Origin: Synaphobranchus kaupii
Taxonomy: Eukaryota > Chordata > Actinopteri > Anguilliformes > Synaphobranchidae
NCBI GenBank assembly: GCA_029718625.1
Contig: CM056376.1
Location: 91,520,895 to 91,584,894 of the forward strand
Direction of reading: 5' to 3'
Length of the DNA: 64,000 nt
Positions 13,201-26,180 of the stretch are shown here, in pieces. The number at the start of each line of letters is the position of its first letter. Position 1 is the stretch's first letter. The notes beneath the pieces are model-generated. The model did not search any database and had not been told where the DNA came from. It saw only the letters and a list, made by a program, of their open reading frames with translations. Position numbers and translations under genes: made by a program.

Positions 13201-16200
13201 TTAGAGCGTAGACATTAACTAAAGCTTACTTTTAAACAATTTCTACTGATTATGTCTTACCGTCAATTTCCCGGATTGTTCAATATAACGCCCGTTAGCA
13301 AAGTATGTCGTTTTCTGGACCAGCTTCGAATATATTTTACGTTTTTGTATTTTTTTTGTGAACATCCCAGCGCTGGCACTGTTTAAAAACTACACGTCCC
13401 ATAATTCCCTCTGAACAAGCAGCCTTATCTCCAGACTTTTTCATATAATGTTAGCCAGCAGTAGCACACAGCTCCGTTTTTAAACACCTTTTTTTAACGC
13501 TAGCTAGCTAGCTTGAAGGACTAAAAGCTATAATTGCTTTATGTGGTTAACCGTAGCATAAGAGAGGTTATAGTATTGCTTGTAACAGTACTTGAAAATA
13601 AGATTTTTTGATATTGATGAGTCACAGACTTCAGGAAGTAACAGCATGCAAAGGATATGCGACCAAATATTAAATGTGATACTTTAAAAATACATATGAT
13701 CCAAGGGTTCACATACTTTTTCCAACAAAGCATTTAACATTGGATAATTTTGCTCAATAAATAAATTATGAAAAAATTATGTTTTTTGTTGAGCTGGGTT
13801 CACTTTATCAAGTTTTAGGACTTAGATGAAGATGTGATCACATTTTAGATCGAATTTATGCAGATATGCAGAAAATTCTAAAGGGTTCACAAACTTTCTA
13901 GCACCACTGTATATAAATGTATATATTCTGCACATTCATTGGTGCCTCCACGTGATGACTGTTAAGACGTTTTAACCATCGGTCTTCACTGCCAAATTCT
14001 TCATGTACCTAACGACACTACACCAATTTCATAAAGACCCGAGATAAATAAAATAAACGAATAAACTTATGCCGGGCTCAGTCCCGTTCTGCGATGCAGG
14101 AGCGGGTGAAACTCTCAATGTTATTTTGCATCTAGTGCTGTACGTGCAAGGTCAATTTCATTGTTGATTGGTTCACAATGTGAACCAGCCTATCTCTTTG
14201 GTTCATGTCATGAGCCACTTTGTTTTGCAAACAAGAATCTGGGCCAAATTGCTGGTTTTAGAATGCAGAATTTGAGGGTATAAACACTGTGTGTGGTGCT
14301 GAACTTCTCTCACAGCAGTTCTTTCAAGTGTTACCAAGTAAGCATGACCATTCCCCGATATCTATCTAGAAAAATAAATAAATAAATGAAAAGTACGTCA
14401 CCCTGGTTTCGGTAGTAAATTCCCCATTCATTTAGAGCGTAGACATTAACTAAAGCTTACTTTTAAACAATTTCTACTGATTATGTCTTACCGTCAATTT
14501 CCCGGATTGTTCAATATAACGCCCGTTAGCAAAGTATGTCGTTTTCTGGACCAGCTTCGAATATATTTTACGTTTTTGTATTTTTTTTGTGAACATCCCA
14601 GCGCTGGCACTGTTTAAAAACTACACGTCCCATAATTCCCTCTGAACAAGCAGCCTTATCTCCAGACTTTTTCATATAATGTTAGCCAGCAGTAGCACAC
14701 AGCTCCGTTTTTAAACACCTTTTTTTAACGCTAGCTAGCTAGCTTGAAGGACTAAAAGCTATAATTGCTTTATGTGGTTAACCGTAGCATAGTTTCTGAC
14801 CTTGTCGGGCGGGCTTCTCTACTAACGTCAGCTTGTCTTGAGCGGCACTAGCCTACTCCCATCTGCCACAGAGCAGACAGACGAGATGATATCTTATTGG
14901 TCGAGAGCCACCCGTGCATTGCAGTACTGGATATGCAGTCCATTAAAGTGGACTACAAGTCGAACTACAATCATTAATGCATTACTTTAAAAAATAAAAA
15001 TTGGAACATGCGATATATGGTCTATATCCTTGTACCACACAGGCTAATCCAGGAACGTTTGGGCTCATTCTATGAATCAGATTTCAAGAAATAGTCGATA
15101 GTCTCCGAAGCCCATTCTATTTTCCATAGGAAATTTACTTCCAAAACCAGACTCCGCCCACGACTGACGTACTCACTTGAGTACTCTATTCCAGCTTTAA
15201 GACTATTCAGGCTCAGTGCATGTCCAGTAAGGCTACAACGTGTGGACATAGTGGTCAATTAATTCCATATCTTGTTAGTTCCCCCACCAGGAGCAGTCCC
15301 CTTTCCTTCTCTGGTTACTTCACCGACAGGCCACACCAACCGAGGACACGACTCTCCTGGGCGTAGCTCACCTTGATGTCGAAGACTCGGATGAAATATG
15401 ACCTCTGGGGATTGTCCTTCACCAGGCAAGCCACTCCGCAGCACTTCTTTACCCATGAGGAGTTTCTGTCGGCCTTGTACACCTGGACTACAGCGGAACA
15501 CAGCGCCTGCCAAGAGGGAATGTCAGTTATCCATGGATTCCATAACATATTGTGGTGTGGTGAACCAATCAGCAGCATCATGTGCAGAGAAAGTTCATTA
15601 AACACATACGCGTGATTATGCACAGAGAAAGTGCGTTATACCTACAAACACACTTTTGCTTATTTTGTGTGTAATTGCACGGACAGGTTCAACTTGGTAC
15701 TTGAGTAAGCGCACACACCCACGATTACATTAAGTGGGTATTGCATGGCTTACACTGCATCTTCCTGACTCATTCAGAGTCTACCTGTTTAAAGGTTGTA
15801 CTTCCTCAATTAATGTCTGCATGAATTTATGGCTAGCTGTTATGCAAAATGAGGGCTCATAAACGACAGTCCTGCTGTGTAGCTAATTGTGTCCACCAGA
15901 AATTCTTACGGTAATAAAAACTAATCTGTGGCAGACGCAATTGCCTCAGAGCCGTCTCAATCCGCCCCAAAGACGACGGCGTTTAATGATATTTCCAGAC
16001 CAGTGTCATTCTTCACTTAAACACGAGTGACAAGCCTGCCATGAATTCTCCTGCAGTGACACAGCCACCATGAAACCAGCCTTCCAGGAAACTGGGTGTC
16101 TGGGAAATCTCCTGCCTGTAATAGCATATTTTCCATAGCTGCATGCATAATAGTAAAAGTAAACAACAATGAAAAATAAATACATAACAATAAAAGGGTG

Positions 16201-19200
16201 GACACCCGCCCACTAGCGTGCACACACTTCAGGTAACATTTAAGCTGGGAGTATAGTTGCTTGCTACGGAAAACAAACTTCTGCTAGTTCGCACAAACTA
16301 CGTGACATACAATGACGCGTTTGCTGAGAAAACGGAACTCTGCATTGACGTCAGCCACCACAGTGTGCACATCCCTGCAGGCAGTACGTGCAGAGATGTT
16401 CACACACCGACATAAATGCCCAGATTTCCAGCAATTGGTCTTAAATATCACATGGATGGCGGCGTCCCCTCTCCTCGTCCGATTGACTGGACGAACATAC
16501 CATCTTCTCTTTCTTCTTTTCCTTTCTTGCAGCGTTAAACTAAAGCAACTTTGAAATCATCAATGCCCATCTGTCAAAGTACCTGCTCCTTTACCACAGC
16601 CGTTGTTGCTTTCCATGTTTGGTGCAACAAACGTCACTTACGCGTTTACCGTGGTTATCGCAACCACAGAATCTACATCTGCACCCCCCCCCCCCCCACA
16701 CACACACTGGAGTGTCACTAAATGAACAGTTCAGCTGAGTTAGCCTCCTTATCAAGTGTACTCTCACCTCTGACCTTATGACTGAACAGGCATCAGATAC
16801 AAACTACACTGTCAATTACAAATTTAATCAAACCCAGTGAAAGGACAGCTCAGCTGGAACAGACTTATTTGCACAGGGGGGCACTTCAGGACCCAGACTG
16901 GGGAAAAAACCCTCGGTTGTCAACCAAGAGGAGAGTCAGAACTTTCAGAAGTAGGGTTTGAGCCAGTCCAGGGCTTACTAGAGGCCGTTAGGTGTACTCT
17001 ACCTGGAAGCTTCGAACAAGTGGGTACAACTCACTATAAAGTCAGTCCTTTAGCAAGACCTACAATTGTTCAAACCGCTATGCCACATTCAGACCTCCCT
17101 CCGCAAAGATTACTGTGACTCTCCACACTGCTGTCCTGACAGGTGCGTCTGTTCAGTTATTCACTCGTCCATCATCTCTTATCATATTAGACATGCCTGC
17201 TAACAGGAACCATCAACCCCAGACAGTTCAGGGGAGGGGGGGGAATAAAAAAATAAAAAATAAACTTAGCCACTCAATCTGAGCGTGTGGTATTCATTAA
17301 CCGTATGGTCTTCACTTCAAAAGGAAATGGTTTTAAAAGAAAGGTGCTGTGCGAAATTCTAAGGCCCTCGGTCTCCCTTTTCCTTTGACGCCGACGATCA
17401 CAGATCAATCACAGGCTGTAAAGAGAGAAAACCCACAGGAGGAAACCATCGCCTGGTAATGCTAGCGTGACTGATGACTTTATTGTGGGCAAGGAAATGC
17501 TGCAGTTTCGCCTCAGAGCAGATTTTTTGCTCCGCGAGTAAAAACTAAATTATATCTGCAGAGCTTTGAGGAATTTAAGCGGCGTCCTTTACCAGACAAC
17601 CTGTGGAGTGTTCTCTGAGCTGCAATCAGGATGTTTTCGAGCAGCAGCTCTTAAAAATGGTCTATAAGGGGCTGACTGACATCCCCCCCCGGGAGCTTGA
17701 GAGAGACGATTACTGACCCGCTGCATCACGGAGAAAAGTGAGAAAAGCTTTTACAGAAGACACCCAGAGACATCACTTAAATCCATCACTTTAGACCAGG
17801 GCTACGCAACACCGGGTTCTGCGGGCCGCAGTGTCTGCACGTATTTGCTCCAACCATACACTACATCACCTGATTTCACTAATGAGCTTACTTCCTGGAC
17901 CAACAAGGTAAAATAATGAGTGAAATCAGATGGTAGCTATAAGTGCATGGCGGGAGCAAATACCTGCAGAAACTATGGCCCGCAGTGTCCTGGAGTTGAG
18001 CAGCACTGCTTTAGAACACCGAATGCTTAGGCTAATCATAATGAACAGCTTAATCGTACCCAATTGCTTAATAGAAATCAAACTAGATTTGAACTGGATT
18101 CGCTCTGGTTGGTTCCTCGGGTCATTTCAGGTGTCAGTCAGCTGCTGGGTGAGACCGCTCCCAGGAATAGTTCACAACCATGCCATAGACCTTTTCGTCG
18201 CATGTTAGGGCTTGTACTCTACTGTGAACGTTATGAGGCCATTTAATCCCTTTCACTTAGCACTTCCACATTATACAGCACTTTGGTCAACGTTGGTTGT
18301 TTTTAAACGTGCTTCATAAATAAATGTGACTTGACTTCACTTAAGCAGCTCATCTGCAACGGCAAACAAATCTCAGCGAGTAGTGGCCACATAACCTACT
18401 AATCTGAGGTCATGACAGGAAACCACCTCTGATGGCAAAATAAAGGCTCCTTTTCCTGCTTCAGAACCCACAGAGAGCTGCTGCTCATTCAGATCAGATC
18501 CGGACAGATACAAGGTAAGTAGCCTACATTTTATCCCTGCCAAAAATTAATCAGTCGTGGCCCACAAAAAAAGAAAAAGTGTCGTCCTGTTTGGCCTTGA
18601 AACAGGATTCACACTGCTGCGGGAGAGGAAAGCACGTTTCACTGTCCCAGCAGAAATCTCCTGGAGAGATTGGCCACAGTGTTTCCTGTAGGAGAGGACT
18701 GCTGATTGTGCACTGCAATACAGCCCACCCCCCCCCCCCCCCCCCCTCTCCACATTAGGCCCACAGTCCAAACTTCTGAAAACTGCGGAAAACTGAATGA
18801 GCACAGGCAGCTATGCCTGGAGCCAGACTCACGAGAGGAATCTGTCATTCCTGAAAAAAAAATCCACTTGAATTTTCATGAACTTCGGCAAAAACCCTGC
18901 TGTGACACCACCACCGCTTTAACAATTTGCCCAGTGCATCAACCCTCATGAGTCGGACAGGCAACGTGGGCATTGACAGTCGGACGCAAACGCTGCTGCT
19001 AAAAACACACTGATGCTTTTGTGCCGTTCCAAAATAGACCAAATGAAAAAATGCCCTTGGAACAAAGCGTTTTTTGGTTTTTAAATTAGATTGATACTCC
19101 TTTATCATTCCTCATAATGCAGGCATTGTGAAATGTGCGAACAATCGCACAGACGTGTTGCCCACGCGCAAGAGGAAAAGGGAAGCGTTTCTCATTCCAG

Positions 19201-22083
19201 CGGCCTGTGTCACTTGGGGTAAGCTACAGCAAAACTCGAAACGTCACATCATTCATTTCACGCTCGCTATCTCTCCGAGCAAATGCCCCAGATAGGGTCT
19301 CACCAAGCGGAAGCTGTTGTTCTGGGATGTAGAGTTTACAGAAACACAAGGAAACACTTCCGCAAACTCTGTGTTGATACAAGGTAATGCGAGAGGTCAT
19401 GCATTACATTACATTCATTTAGCAGACGCTTTTATCCAAAGCGACGTACAATAAGTGCATACAGAGACATCATCAAGATCACTACAGAACAGACAAGACA
19501 AAGCACATCCTTCCCATAATGTAGCAGCTATCCCTAGTAATGAACGTTGACTGTAGTTCACAGTAAGCTGTGGGAAAATCAGCTATACTACACTTCTATT
19601 CTAAATACTATTATAAACTATAACAAAGACAGGAAAACACAGGGAACTAGTAAACACAGGGAACTGATATTCCTAGGTTAGAATATCAGTCAAGGTGGAG
19701 TCTGAAGAGGTGTGTCTTCAGGCCTCGACGGAATGCAGGCAGGGTTCGAGTAGAACGTAGGGGAATGGGAAGTTCATTCCACCACTGAGGAGCTAAGGTG
19801 GAAAAACTCCGCAGTCGGGACGAGCGAGAGCCGTTGACACGGAGGGGGGGAAGTGCGAGTCGCCCTGCTGTAGAAGAGCGAAGTGGTCGAGCAGGAACAT
19901 AGTTCTGGATTAAACAAGCAAACTCCTCGCACCATATAATATACAGGTAGAGTGAACGGAGCTAAAGGTGGAAGTTCTATTTCATTTGTCATAGTGTGGA
20001 GCCACTTCCCTCATAGCCACATTGATTGAAACACTGACCCAGTGGAAAAACAAGCCTATAACACCATTGTAGGGATTAGAGCAGGAGAGATATTTTTAAA
20101 AACAATCACAGTAAACTTAAGACGCTCCACTTACGAGACTGCCTGCCCATTACAAAACCGGCCCCCATCTACATGATCAAATCTGATATCAATCTTGTTA
20201 AATGCACAAAGCAGGCTGTCTTCCATTCAAATCAAAAAGGAAAGTTAAAAAAAAATTTTAAATGTTATTTTAAATATAATTTTATGGATATGCTTCACAA
20301 TGCTAGTCCACGAAGATATAAATGCCATTAATTGTAGTTTAATTTTGCAGTCTCCAATAATATTCAAATTTTTTTAATCTGTATCATGTCTTCTTGATCA
20401 GTTGGTGTTAGTTCCAAAGGAAAAAGCAAACTTCTGCTGACTCAACAAAAAAGCACCATATGGATATAAACATAATAAATGTAAATTAATTACATAACTG
20501 ACAAGAGTGCATTTCCGTACCCCATGTCTTGTGGTTATGAACACAAGCACTTTTTTGAAATCATGCACATATTCAGAGTGGTGATGCATGAAGGTTTAAA
20601 GGACAGTTCCATCAGTGAACACAGCTGGAAATGTTAGCAAAAAAAACAGGACTTGAGCCAACTCAGACTAATGTCCTGTTTGTTGCTCTCCTTTTTAACT
20701 TATCATTATAGCCTGAGGCATGCTCATAAAGACATAGCCCACTCCTGATGACGTTTGTCAGGTGACACCACCAGAACAGCCTTACAAAAAAATCCACATC
20801 TGCAATCTACTGCTGCTTCCTGTTGTTCAAAACTCGGCAGGCCTGCCAAACTAATGTATTAGCAAACATAAAACAATGCACAGACGCGTGAAATGCCTTC
20901 ACGCATTAGTTAAACATCAGTTTTGTACTTTTTTAATTTGTGGATAAATAGCCTGCACCATTATAGAGACAGGCCCAGCTTCAACCTTCAGAATATTCTA
21001 AGGAAATGAGAAGCCGAGCAATCAAGAGCTCACACTTGGTGACTTTTAATAAGGAGTATGTTCGCTCTTAGTAATCGTGAACAGAAAGCTCAATAAATAG
21101 GCTACTTTCTTTTGCCGCACCTTTTGGAAAAGCAACGACTAATGCGGGAACATGTTTATCTAACATTGCCACGATACACTTACCACCCTATTTCTATTGA
21201 CGTTAGGTCAACCCTTTAGCGTTAAGTAGGCCAATGTTCAATTTAGTTTGCACAGCCAGCTACATTGTTGCCGTTCTAATACAGAATGCACATTCCTCCA
21301 ATATTTCAAGTTAAGCGAGGACACAAATTGAATTTAATGTTTGTGGTAGCCTAGGCTACAGACACGGGTCTTCCTAATAAGAATTTGAAATATAGCCTAT
21401 AAAACGCTTCACATAATTGTATTAAGTTACACTTTTGGAAACAGGCCGAGTAAGGTAAATCTATAACTATGACCACTCAATAGACAACAAACAGTAAGCA
21501 CTGAGAAAACAAAATGGTACGTTAATCGACAAACTGGCACAACAAAATTTCGGTCTTGGACAAATCATAGCCTATAGCCTGCCGCCCGAGCGAAATGCAA
21601 TGGTTTCTTCTGCCTTTTGCAATGAGACTGTCAGAATAAAGCAAGGCCTCGGGTTCCGATGCATCTTTCTATCGACTTGACGGCATGTCCTGGGACAAAT
21701 GCACTCCCAGTCCATTTTCTTCGAAATGAAGAATCCAGATAATCTATCAGAAAGATAGACTACAGTCTGTGCTGTTATTCTTGCATTAGCTTATAGCCTA
21801 ACTTACTCCACCGCAGGTCGCAAATCGACAAACGACCTTTTAAATTTCCAAAAATCTACGTAGTCTACCCTGTAACTTCATGGCACGATCTTGGTAACTT
21901 ACCTGTACTAAACTTTAACTTCAGAGTGGGAACTTGTATTAGTAGTAGGCTAGTCAAGAAAGTAAATGGTGAACTTACGATGCATTTTCTTCCCAGGTAA
22001 TTGTAGAGGCAATCGTTCTCTTGATGGGTTAGAAGAATAGACCCGGCATTTGCGGGCCGCCGTTGTGGCAGATGACTACTCAT
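1205..22083 (-). CDS. wasl: N-WASP (WASL-type) actin nucleation-promoting factor, 5' seven coding exons (3' part off the window)
   Basis: Seven exons on the minus strand (21979-22083, 15372-15506, 9967-10053, 8191-8287, 7184-7207, 3755-3935, 1205-1247) join into 224 uninterrupted codons. All boundaries are GT-AG and all phases agree. The product starts MSSHLPQRRPANAGSILLTH. Residues about 25-141 form the WH1/EVH1 domain, which in this family binds WIP. A lysine/arginine-rich stretch follows (KDKRKSKGKKRKK), the family's phosphoinositide-binding basic region. Next comes the CRIB start TPSNFQHIGHVGWDPNTGFD, which binds Cdc42. N-WASP links Cdc42 and PIP2 signals to Arp2/3 actin branching. The rest of the GTPase-binding domain, the proline-rich region and the VCA tail are not visible and must lie left of position 1. 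WASL fits better than WAS because of the short RRDPPNGP exon and the synteny with a hyaluronidase. Which teleost paralogue (a or b) is undecided. Introns are large and full of transposons. Confidence 0.95.
2034..2554. repeat. Direct repeat copy 1 (about 520 bp), wasl intron 6
   Basis: It begins GCATTCAAATTGCTGAGTAC and ends CCTTGCTCTGTGGCTC, closely matching 3108-3627. Small indels separate the copies; for example this copy lacks a 16-base stretch seen near 3139. Probably two copies of an uncharacterised interspersed element. Confidence 0.8.
3108..3627. repeat. Direct repeat copy 2 (about 520 bp), wasl intron 6
   Basis: Second copy of the 2034-2554 repeat, in the same orientation. It is bracketed by a 22-base direct repeat (3091-3112 and 3639-3660, containing AATATCAAGGTATTTGC), so the 3091-3660 block may be a defined insertion. 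Confidence 0.8.
3755..3935 (-). CDS. wasl: wasl coding exon 6 (linker, basic region, CRIB start)
   Basis: 181 nt. The acceptor is CTAG just above 3935 and the donor GTGAGT lies at 3749-3754. It encodes PALPMATVDIKNPEISNMRF, an asparagine-rich linker (HNNSQVNNMVHSSF), the basic patch KDKRKSKGKKRKK, and LTKADIGTPSNF ending in a split glutamine codon completed by exon 7. The linker and basic patch make up the membrane-phosphoinositide contact region. Confidence 0.95.
5024..5460 (-). promoter_or_regulatory. CpG-rich island in wasl intron 5 with a candidate alternative first exon
   Basis: This is the most CpG-dense stretch in the left half of the window, with GC-box-like GGGCGG and CCCGGG motifs near 5415-5435 and a TTTTAAG box next to them. 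On the minus strand an open frame from an ATG at 5337-5339 continues for 105 codons to a possible donor TGG|GTGGGT (last exon base 5024). That donor leaves phase 1, exactly what wasl exon 6 requires. The predicted residues contain acidic and serine-rich stretches (SEELSDCGSDPSG, STEVEDDCFDLSNP). I do not recognise the peptide. It could be an alternative wasl first exon giving a WH1-less product, a nested unrelated gene, or chance open frame in GC-rich DNA. Confidence 0.3.
5864..6444 (+). mobile_element. Tc1/mariner-like non-autonomous element, copy A (left-truncated)
   Basis: The right end GGAATTGGGGTTTG abuts TA, the expected Tc1 target. The interior carries half of the palindromic core (GAGTCAGGAGAAAC... 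TCCATCCATATC) shared with the elements at 12.0, 41.6 and 45.6 kb, plus the AAAAGTTGGGACA type of subterminal sequence seen at 45.6 kb. No transposase is present. The left half including the left terminus is missing. Confidence 0.7.
7184..7207 (-). CDS. wasl: wasl micro-exon 5
   Basis: A 24-nt exon, easy to miss, between acceptor TTTTGCAG (CAG at 7208-7210) and donor GTATGT. With the single base carried from exon 4 and two bases from exon 6 it reads EKRRDPPNG. This short exon is characteristic of WASL. Phases (1 in, 1 out) fit both neighbours exactly. Confidence 0.9.
8191..8287 (-). CDS. wasl: wasl coding exon 4 (end of WH1 domain)
   Basis: 97 nt from acceptor CAG at 8288-8290 to donor GTGACT at 8185-8190, leaving phase 1. 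It encodes TCQLGLNFASEEEAKQFWAA, then TNDLISKRQRKT. This is the C-terminal helix of the WH1 domain and its arginine/lysine-rich end. Confidence 0.95.
9967..10053 (-). CDS. wasl: wasl coding exon 3 (WH1 domain)
   Basis: 29 codons, phase 0 on both sides, with acceptor GCAG and donor GTAAGT (9961-9966). The translation reads EGKTVFEQELYYNFSMSC, then SRPYFVSFAGD. This matches the strand following the DIK motif and the aromatic-rich core of WH1. Confidence 0.95.
12040..12678 (+). mobile_element. Tc1/mariner-like non-autonomous element, copy B (left terminus missing)
   Basis: It starts in the palindromic core (GCCAGATATG...) and ends with a Tc1-type right terminus (GGGTTCACAAACTTTCTAGC ACCACTG) beside TA at 12679-12680. 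The core is the same as in the 41.6 and 45.6 kb elements but the terminus differs. Its right half is repeated at 13561-13909 because of the 1231-bp tandem duplication. Confidence 0.7.
12330..13560. repeat. 1231-bp tandem duplication, unit 1
   Basis: Unit 1 starts AGAGAGGTTATAGTATTGC and ends ACCGTAGCATA. The next base begins unit 2 with the same start. By eye the two units are identical or nearly so over their full length. The left breakpoint lies inside Tc1-like copy B and the right one inside the inverted-repeat element at 13.2 kb. Confidence 0.95.
13161..13560 (+). mobile_element. Element X, 5' fragment created by the tandem duplication
   Basis: Identical to 14392-14791. It is cut at 13560 where unit 2 of the duplication starts. 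Confidence 0.75.
13561..14791. repeat. 1231-bp tandem duplication, unit 2
   Basis: Head-to-tail second unit of 12330-13560. After 14791 the sequence continues into the rest of the inverted-repeat element (GTTTCTGACCTTGTCGGG), whereas unit 1 is cut there. This identifies unit 2 as the one with the original right flank and unit 1 as the one with the original left flank. Confidence 0.95.
14392..15190 (+). mobile_element. Non-autonomous inverted-repeat DNA element (element X), copy 1
   Basis: About 800 bp with inverted ends of the type GTACTCAAGTGA...TGGTTTC-GAAGTAAATTCC. The right end (TTACTTCCAAAACCAGACTC ... CTTGAGTACTC) is clear; the left end is slightly truncated. It matches the copy at 32816-37597 over its length. 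No coding capacity. A 5' 400-bp piece is also present at 13161-13560 through the tandem duplication. Confidence 0.7.
15372..15506 (-). CDS. wasl: wasl coding exon 2 (WH1 domain)
   Basis: 45 codons, phase 0 at both ends. The acceptor is CAG at 15507-15509 and the donor is GTGAGC at 15366-15371. The translation contains SAVVQVYKADRNSSWVKKCC, then GVACLVKDNPQRSYFIRVFD and IK, which is the most conserved part of the WASP-family WH1 domain. Confidence 0.95.
17797..18008. mobile_element. hAT-like MITE
   Basis: A 212-bp element with imperfect inverted ends (CAGGGCTACGCAAC / CAGTGCTGCTCAAC on the other strand). It is flanked by CTTTAGAC (17789-17796) and CTTTAGAA (18009-18016), an 8-bp target duplication with one mismatch. 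Internal inverted repeats contain TATTTGCTCC and GGAGCAAATA. No coding capacity. Confidence 0.75.
18728..18746. repeat. Poly-C run
   Basis: Nineteen consecutive C residues in wasl intron 1. Similar C runs occur near 16686-16698 and 43021-43034. Confidence 0.95.
19402..19912 (-). mobile_element. L2-type LINE, 3' fragment
   Basis: It begins with ATTACATTACATT and the conserved L2 tail (AGCAGACGCTTTTATCCAAA). Reading on the minus strand it runs back through the 3' UTR into the last coding part of the reverse-transcriptase ORF, then stops at 19912 (5' truncation). It matches the L2 copies at 33.6-37.5 kb. Confidence 0.85.
20000..21860. other. wasl intron 1 sequence without recognised features
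   Basis: AT-rich intronic DNA. I see no exon, RNA gene or clear repeat apart from short A/T runs. Confidence 0.6.
21979..22083 (-). CDS. wasl: wasl coding exon 1
   Basis: The ATG is the reverse complement of 22081-22083, with A at -3. The 35 codons run from MSSHLPQRRPANAG to LYNYLGRKCI, followed by donor GTAAGT at 21973-21978, phase 0. This is the N-terminal segment and first strand of the WH1 domain. The leader just upstream on the minus strand is A-rich, which is unusual beside a start codon. Confidence 0.9.
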
Positions 22084-22720
22084 GTTTTTTTTGTTTTTTT
22101 TTTAACAAACAAGCAAAAATCTAAATGATACAGCTGCCTCGCTAAGGTATTTTGAATAAAGCTGATGCAGTCATTGATCACCGTGGCCTGCAGCCGGCCC
22201 CTCTCAAGGGTGCAGGTTGTTTTGGACAAAGGCTGTTGAAGGTTCAGTATTTGTATATTTCTGCCGTTTGGACCTGTAATGTAAATTGTCCCTCGGGCTT
22301 TGAAGTTATTTGGAGAACTCGGATCTCCCCGAGACTCCAAAATCTAAACTTTCAACGGAACTCCAACACCAACGTCGGCAGATCTATACAACATGGCAGC
22401 GGGAACAAACTACAACTGGGAATGAGGGGACGACTGCGACAAGAAAAAGGCTTAGTATTCAATTTTTCCTATATTTGTGCCGTCGTCTATTTTGTAAAAT
22501 CAACGATGGTGTGACAGTGCACGTATGGCTGTCCAAAAATCCAAGCAGAGAATTGCAGGTATAAGATTTGAGGGCGCCTCCGGAAACACTTCCTCAAATC
22601 TGCAGATGGTCTGGTCCTGTTTGCCCGTGTATTTTGTAACAGGAATGCAGTATGCGAAGGGGTGCGCACGGAGCTGGGCGGGGAAAACAAGAAGCGCGCT
22701 GCCAAGTTCATGCAATGAAA
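22084..22720 (-). promoter_or_regulatory. wasl: wasl 5' leader and probable promoter region
   Basis: The 640 bases upstream of the wasl start codon include a moderately CpG-rich stretch (about 22330-22700) and an ACATGGCAGCGGG match to the YY1 consensus (ATGGC at 22393-22397), a motif often found at vertebrate housekeeping start sites. No TATA box is evident. The exact start site cannot be read from sequence. It is placed here because the coding start lies at 22083 and the next gene (47.7 kb) points away. Confidence 0.45.
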
Positions 22721-22769
22721 ATCATGGAGGAGGAGGTATACAGTATGACTGTAGGTTAAAAAGTTAAAA

Positions 22770-25050
<2,281 letters not shown>

Positions 25051-25223
25051 CATTTAAAGGGATAGTTCACCCATTTTGAAGAATTTGATATTGTTTTACT
25101 TGCCCCTGAAATGGTATGTAGGGCTGTAGTGATGCTCTCCTGCTCTTACCATTGTAGCTAAATTGCAGTAAATCCTGAATTGGAGCAATGCTAACTATTA
25201 GCATCTTGCCATTAGATATAATG

Positions 25224-26180
25224 TGTTACGACCCCGGAAATGGACTGGACCCAAATGCACGACTCGAACACAGGAATGCCAAAACTCAATATTTTATTGC
25301 TTGATCAGGGTAGTTCCAAGCCGGAACTGGAATAGCAAGACAGCCAGACAGAGCGCGTAGCTCTAATAAATTATGCTTCGACCAAATCTCCTGAAGCATA
25401 GGGAGAACACAGAATACAGACAGTCCAGGTTTGAGGCTGCGGGGGAGCAGTGGGAGCAGGAGAGGCCAGGGAAGGAGATGGAGACGGACAACCAGTTTGA
25501 TGGAGCAGGGGATGAGCGGGAGCAGGGCGGAGCGGAGTGGCAGAAGAGGTGCAGGACAGTGGAGCGGAGTCCGGGCAGGACGCAGGCGTTGCAGCAGGGC
25601 AGCAGCAGTAGCGGCACAGCAACAGCAGAGCGGCAGCAGCGACAGCAGAGGCAGGAGCGACAGCACATCAACAGCAACCGCAGCACTGGCAGTAGGCGGG
25701 CACCGCTGCAGAGTGGAGGAACAGGAGCCCAGGCTGCATGCACACACGTCAGGTGGAAGGCAGGGAAACCGCAGCACAGGCAGGGATAACAAACAACTGC
25801 AGGCTGGCAGACTGAAGCAGACAAAGTTAGTATAGTGAGGCAGGAATAATTGAACAGCGGGAAATGCCGTTCCAGACAGGAGCAGATTTTGACTTTAGAC
25901 GGACAGGTAAGGCGGATAACGCTGGTACCGAACAAGACTTAGATTTACTGACTAGACTGGTTACTTGGACTCAAGACAAGACCAGAGGTTTCAGACAAAG
26001 AGCATTAACAAACTGGCACAGGACAGAGAACAACGGGTGACTAAATGCAAACATTAATTGGTATCAATTAGGTGCCGCGTGCGAATGTGTGCATGAGTGA
26101 TTAACAGAGCGGAGAGTGTGGAATGCATGCGAAACGGGGAAATGGGATAGGCTGAGAGAAGTGAAGTGAAACAGAGTGAC
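25224..26180 (-). mobile_element. Gypsy-type LTR fragment related to the 26.7-kb LTR
   Basis: Its left end TGTTACGACCCC...GGACTGGACCCAAATGCACGA parallels the left end of the LTR at 26690 (TGTTACGGATCC...GGACTGGACTCAAATGCACGA). Later blocks also match (AACTGGCAC, GAACACCGGG/GAACAACGGG, GTGATTAA-CAGAG). It is clearly diverged, carries a CAG/GGAG-rich interior, and has no visible right LTR end. It therefore represents a second, distinct LTR family or a truncated solo LTR. Cysteine- or serine-rich frames through it are low-complexity artefacts. Confidence 0.55.

Noticed and set aside
15373..15615. Plus-strand frame of 80 codons
   Set aside because: It is antisense to wasl exon 2.
25286..25935. 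Long cysteine/leucine/serine-rich frames on the minus strand and their glutamine/arginine-rich counterparts
   Set aside because: They lie in CAG/GGAG-rich LTR sequence with several overlapping frames open on both strands, typical of low-complexity DNA.
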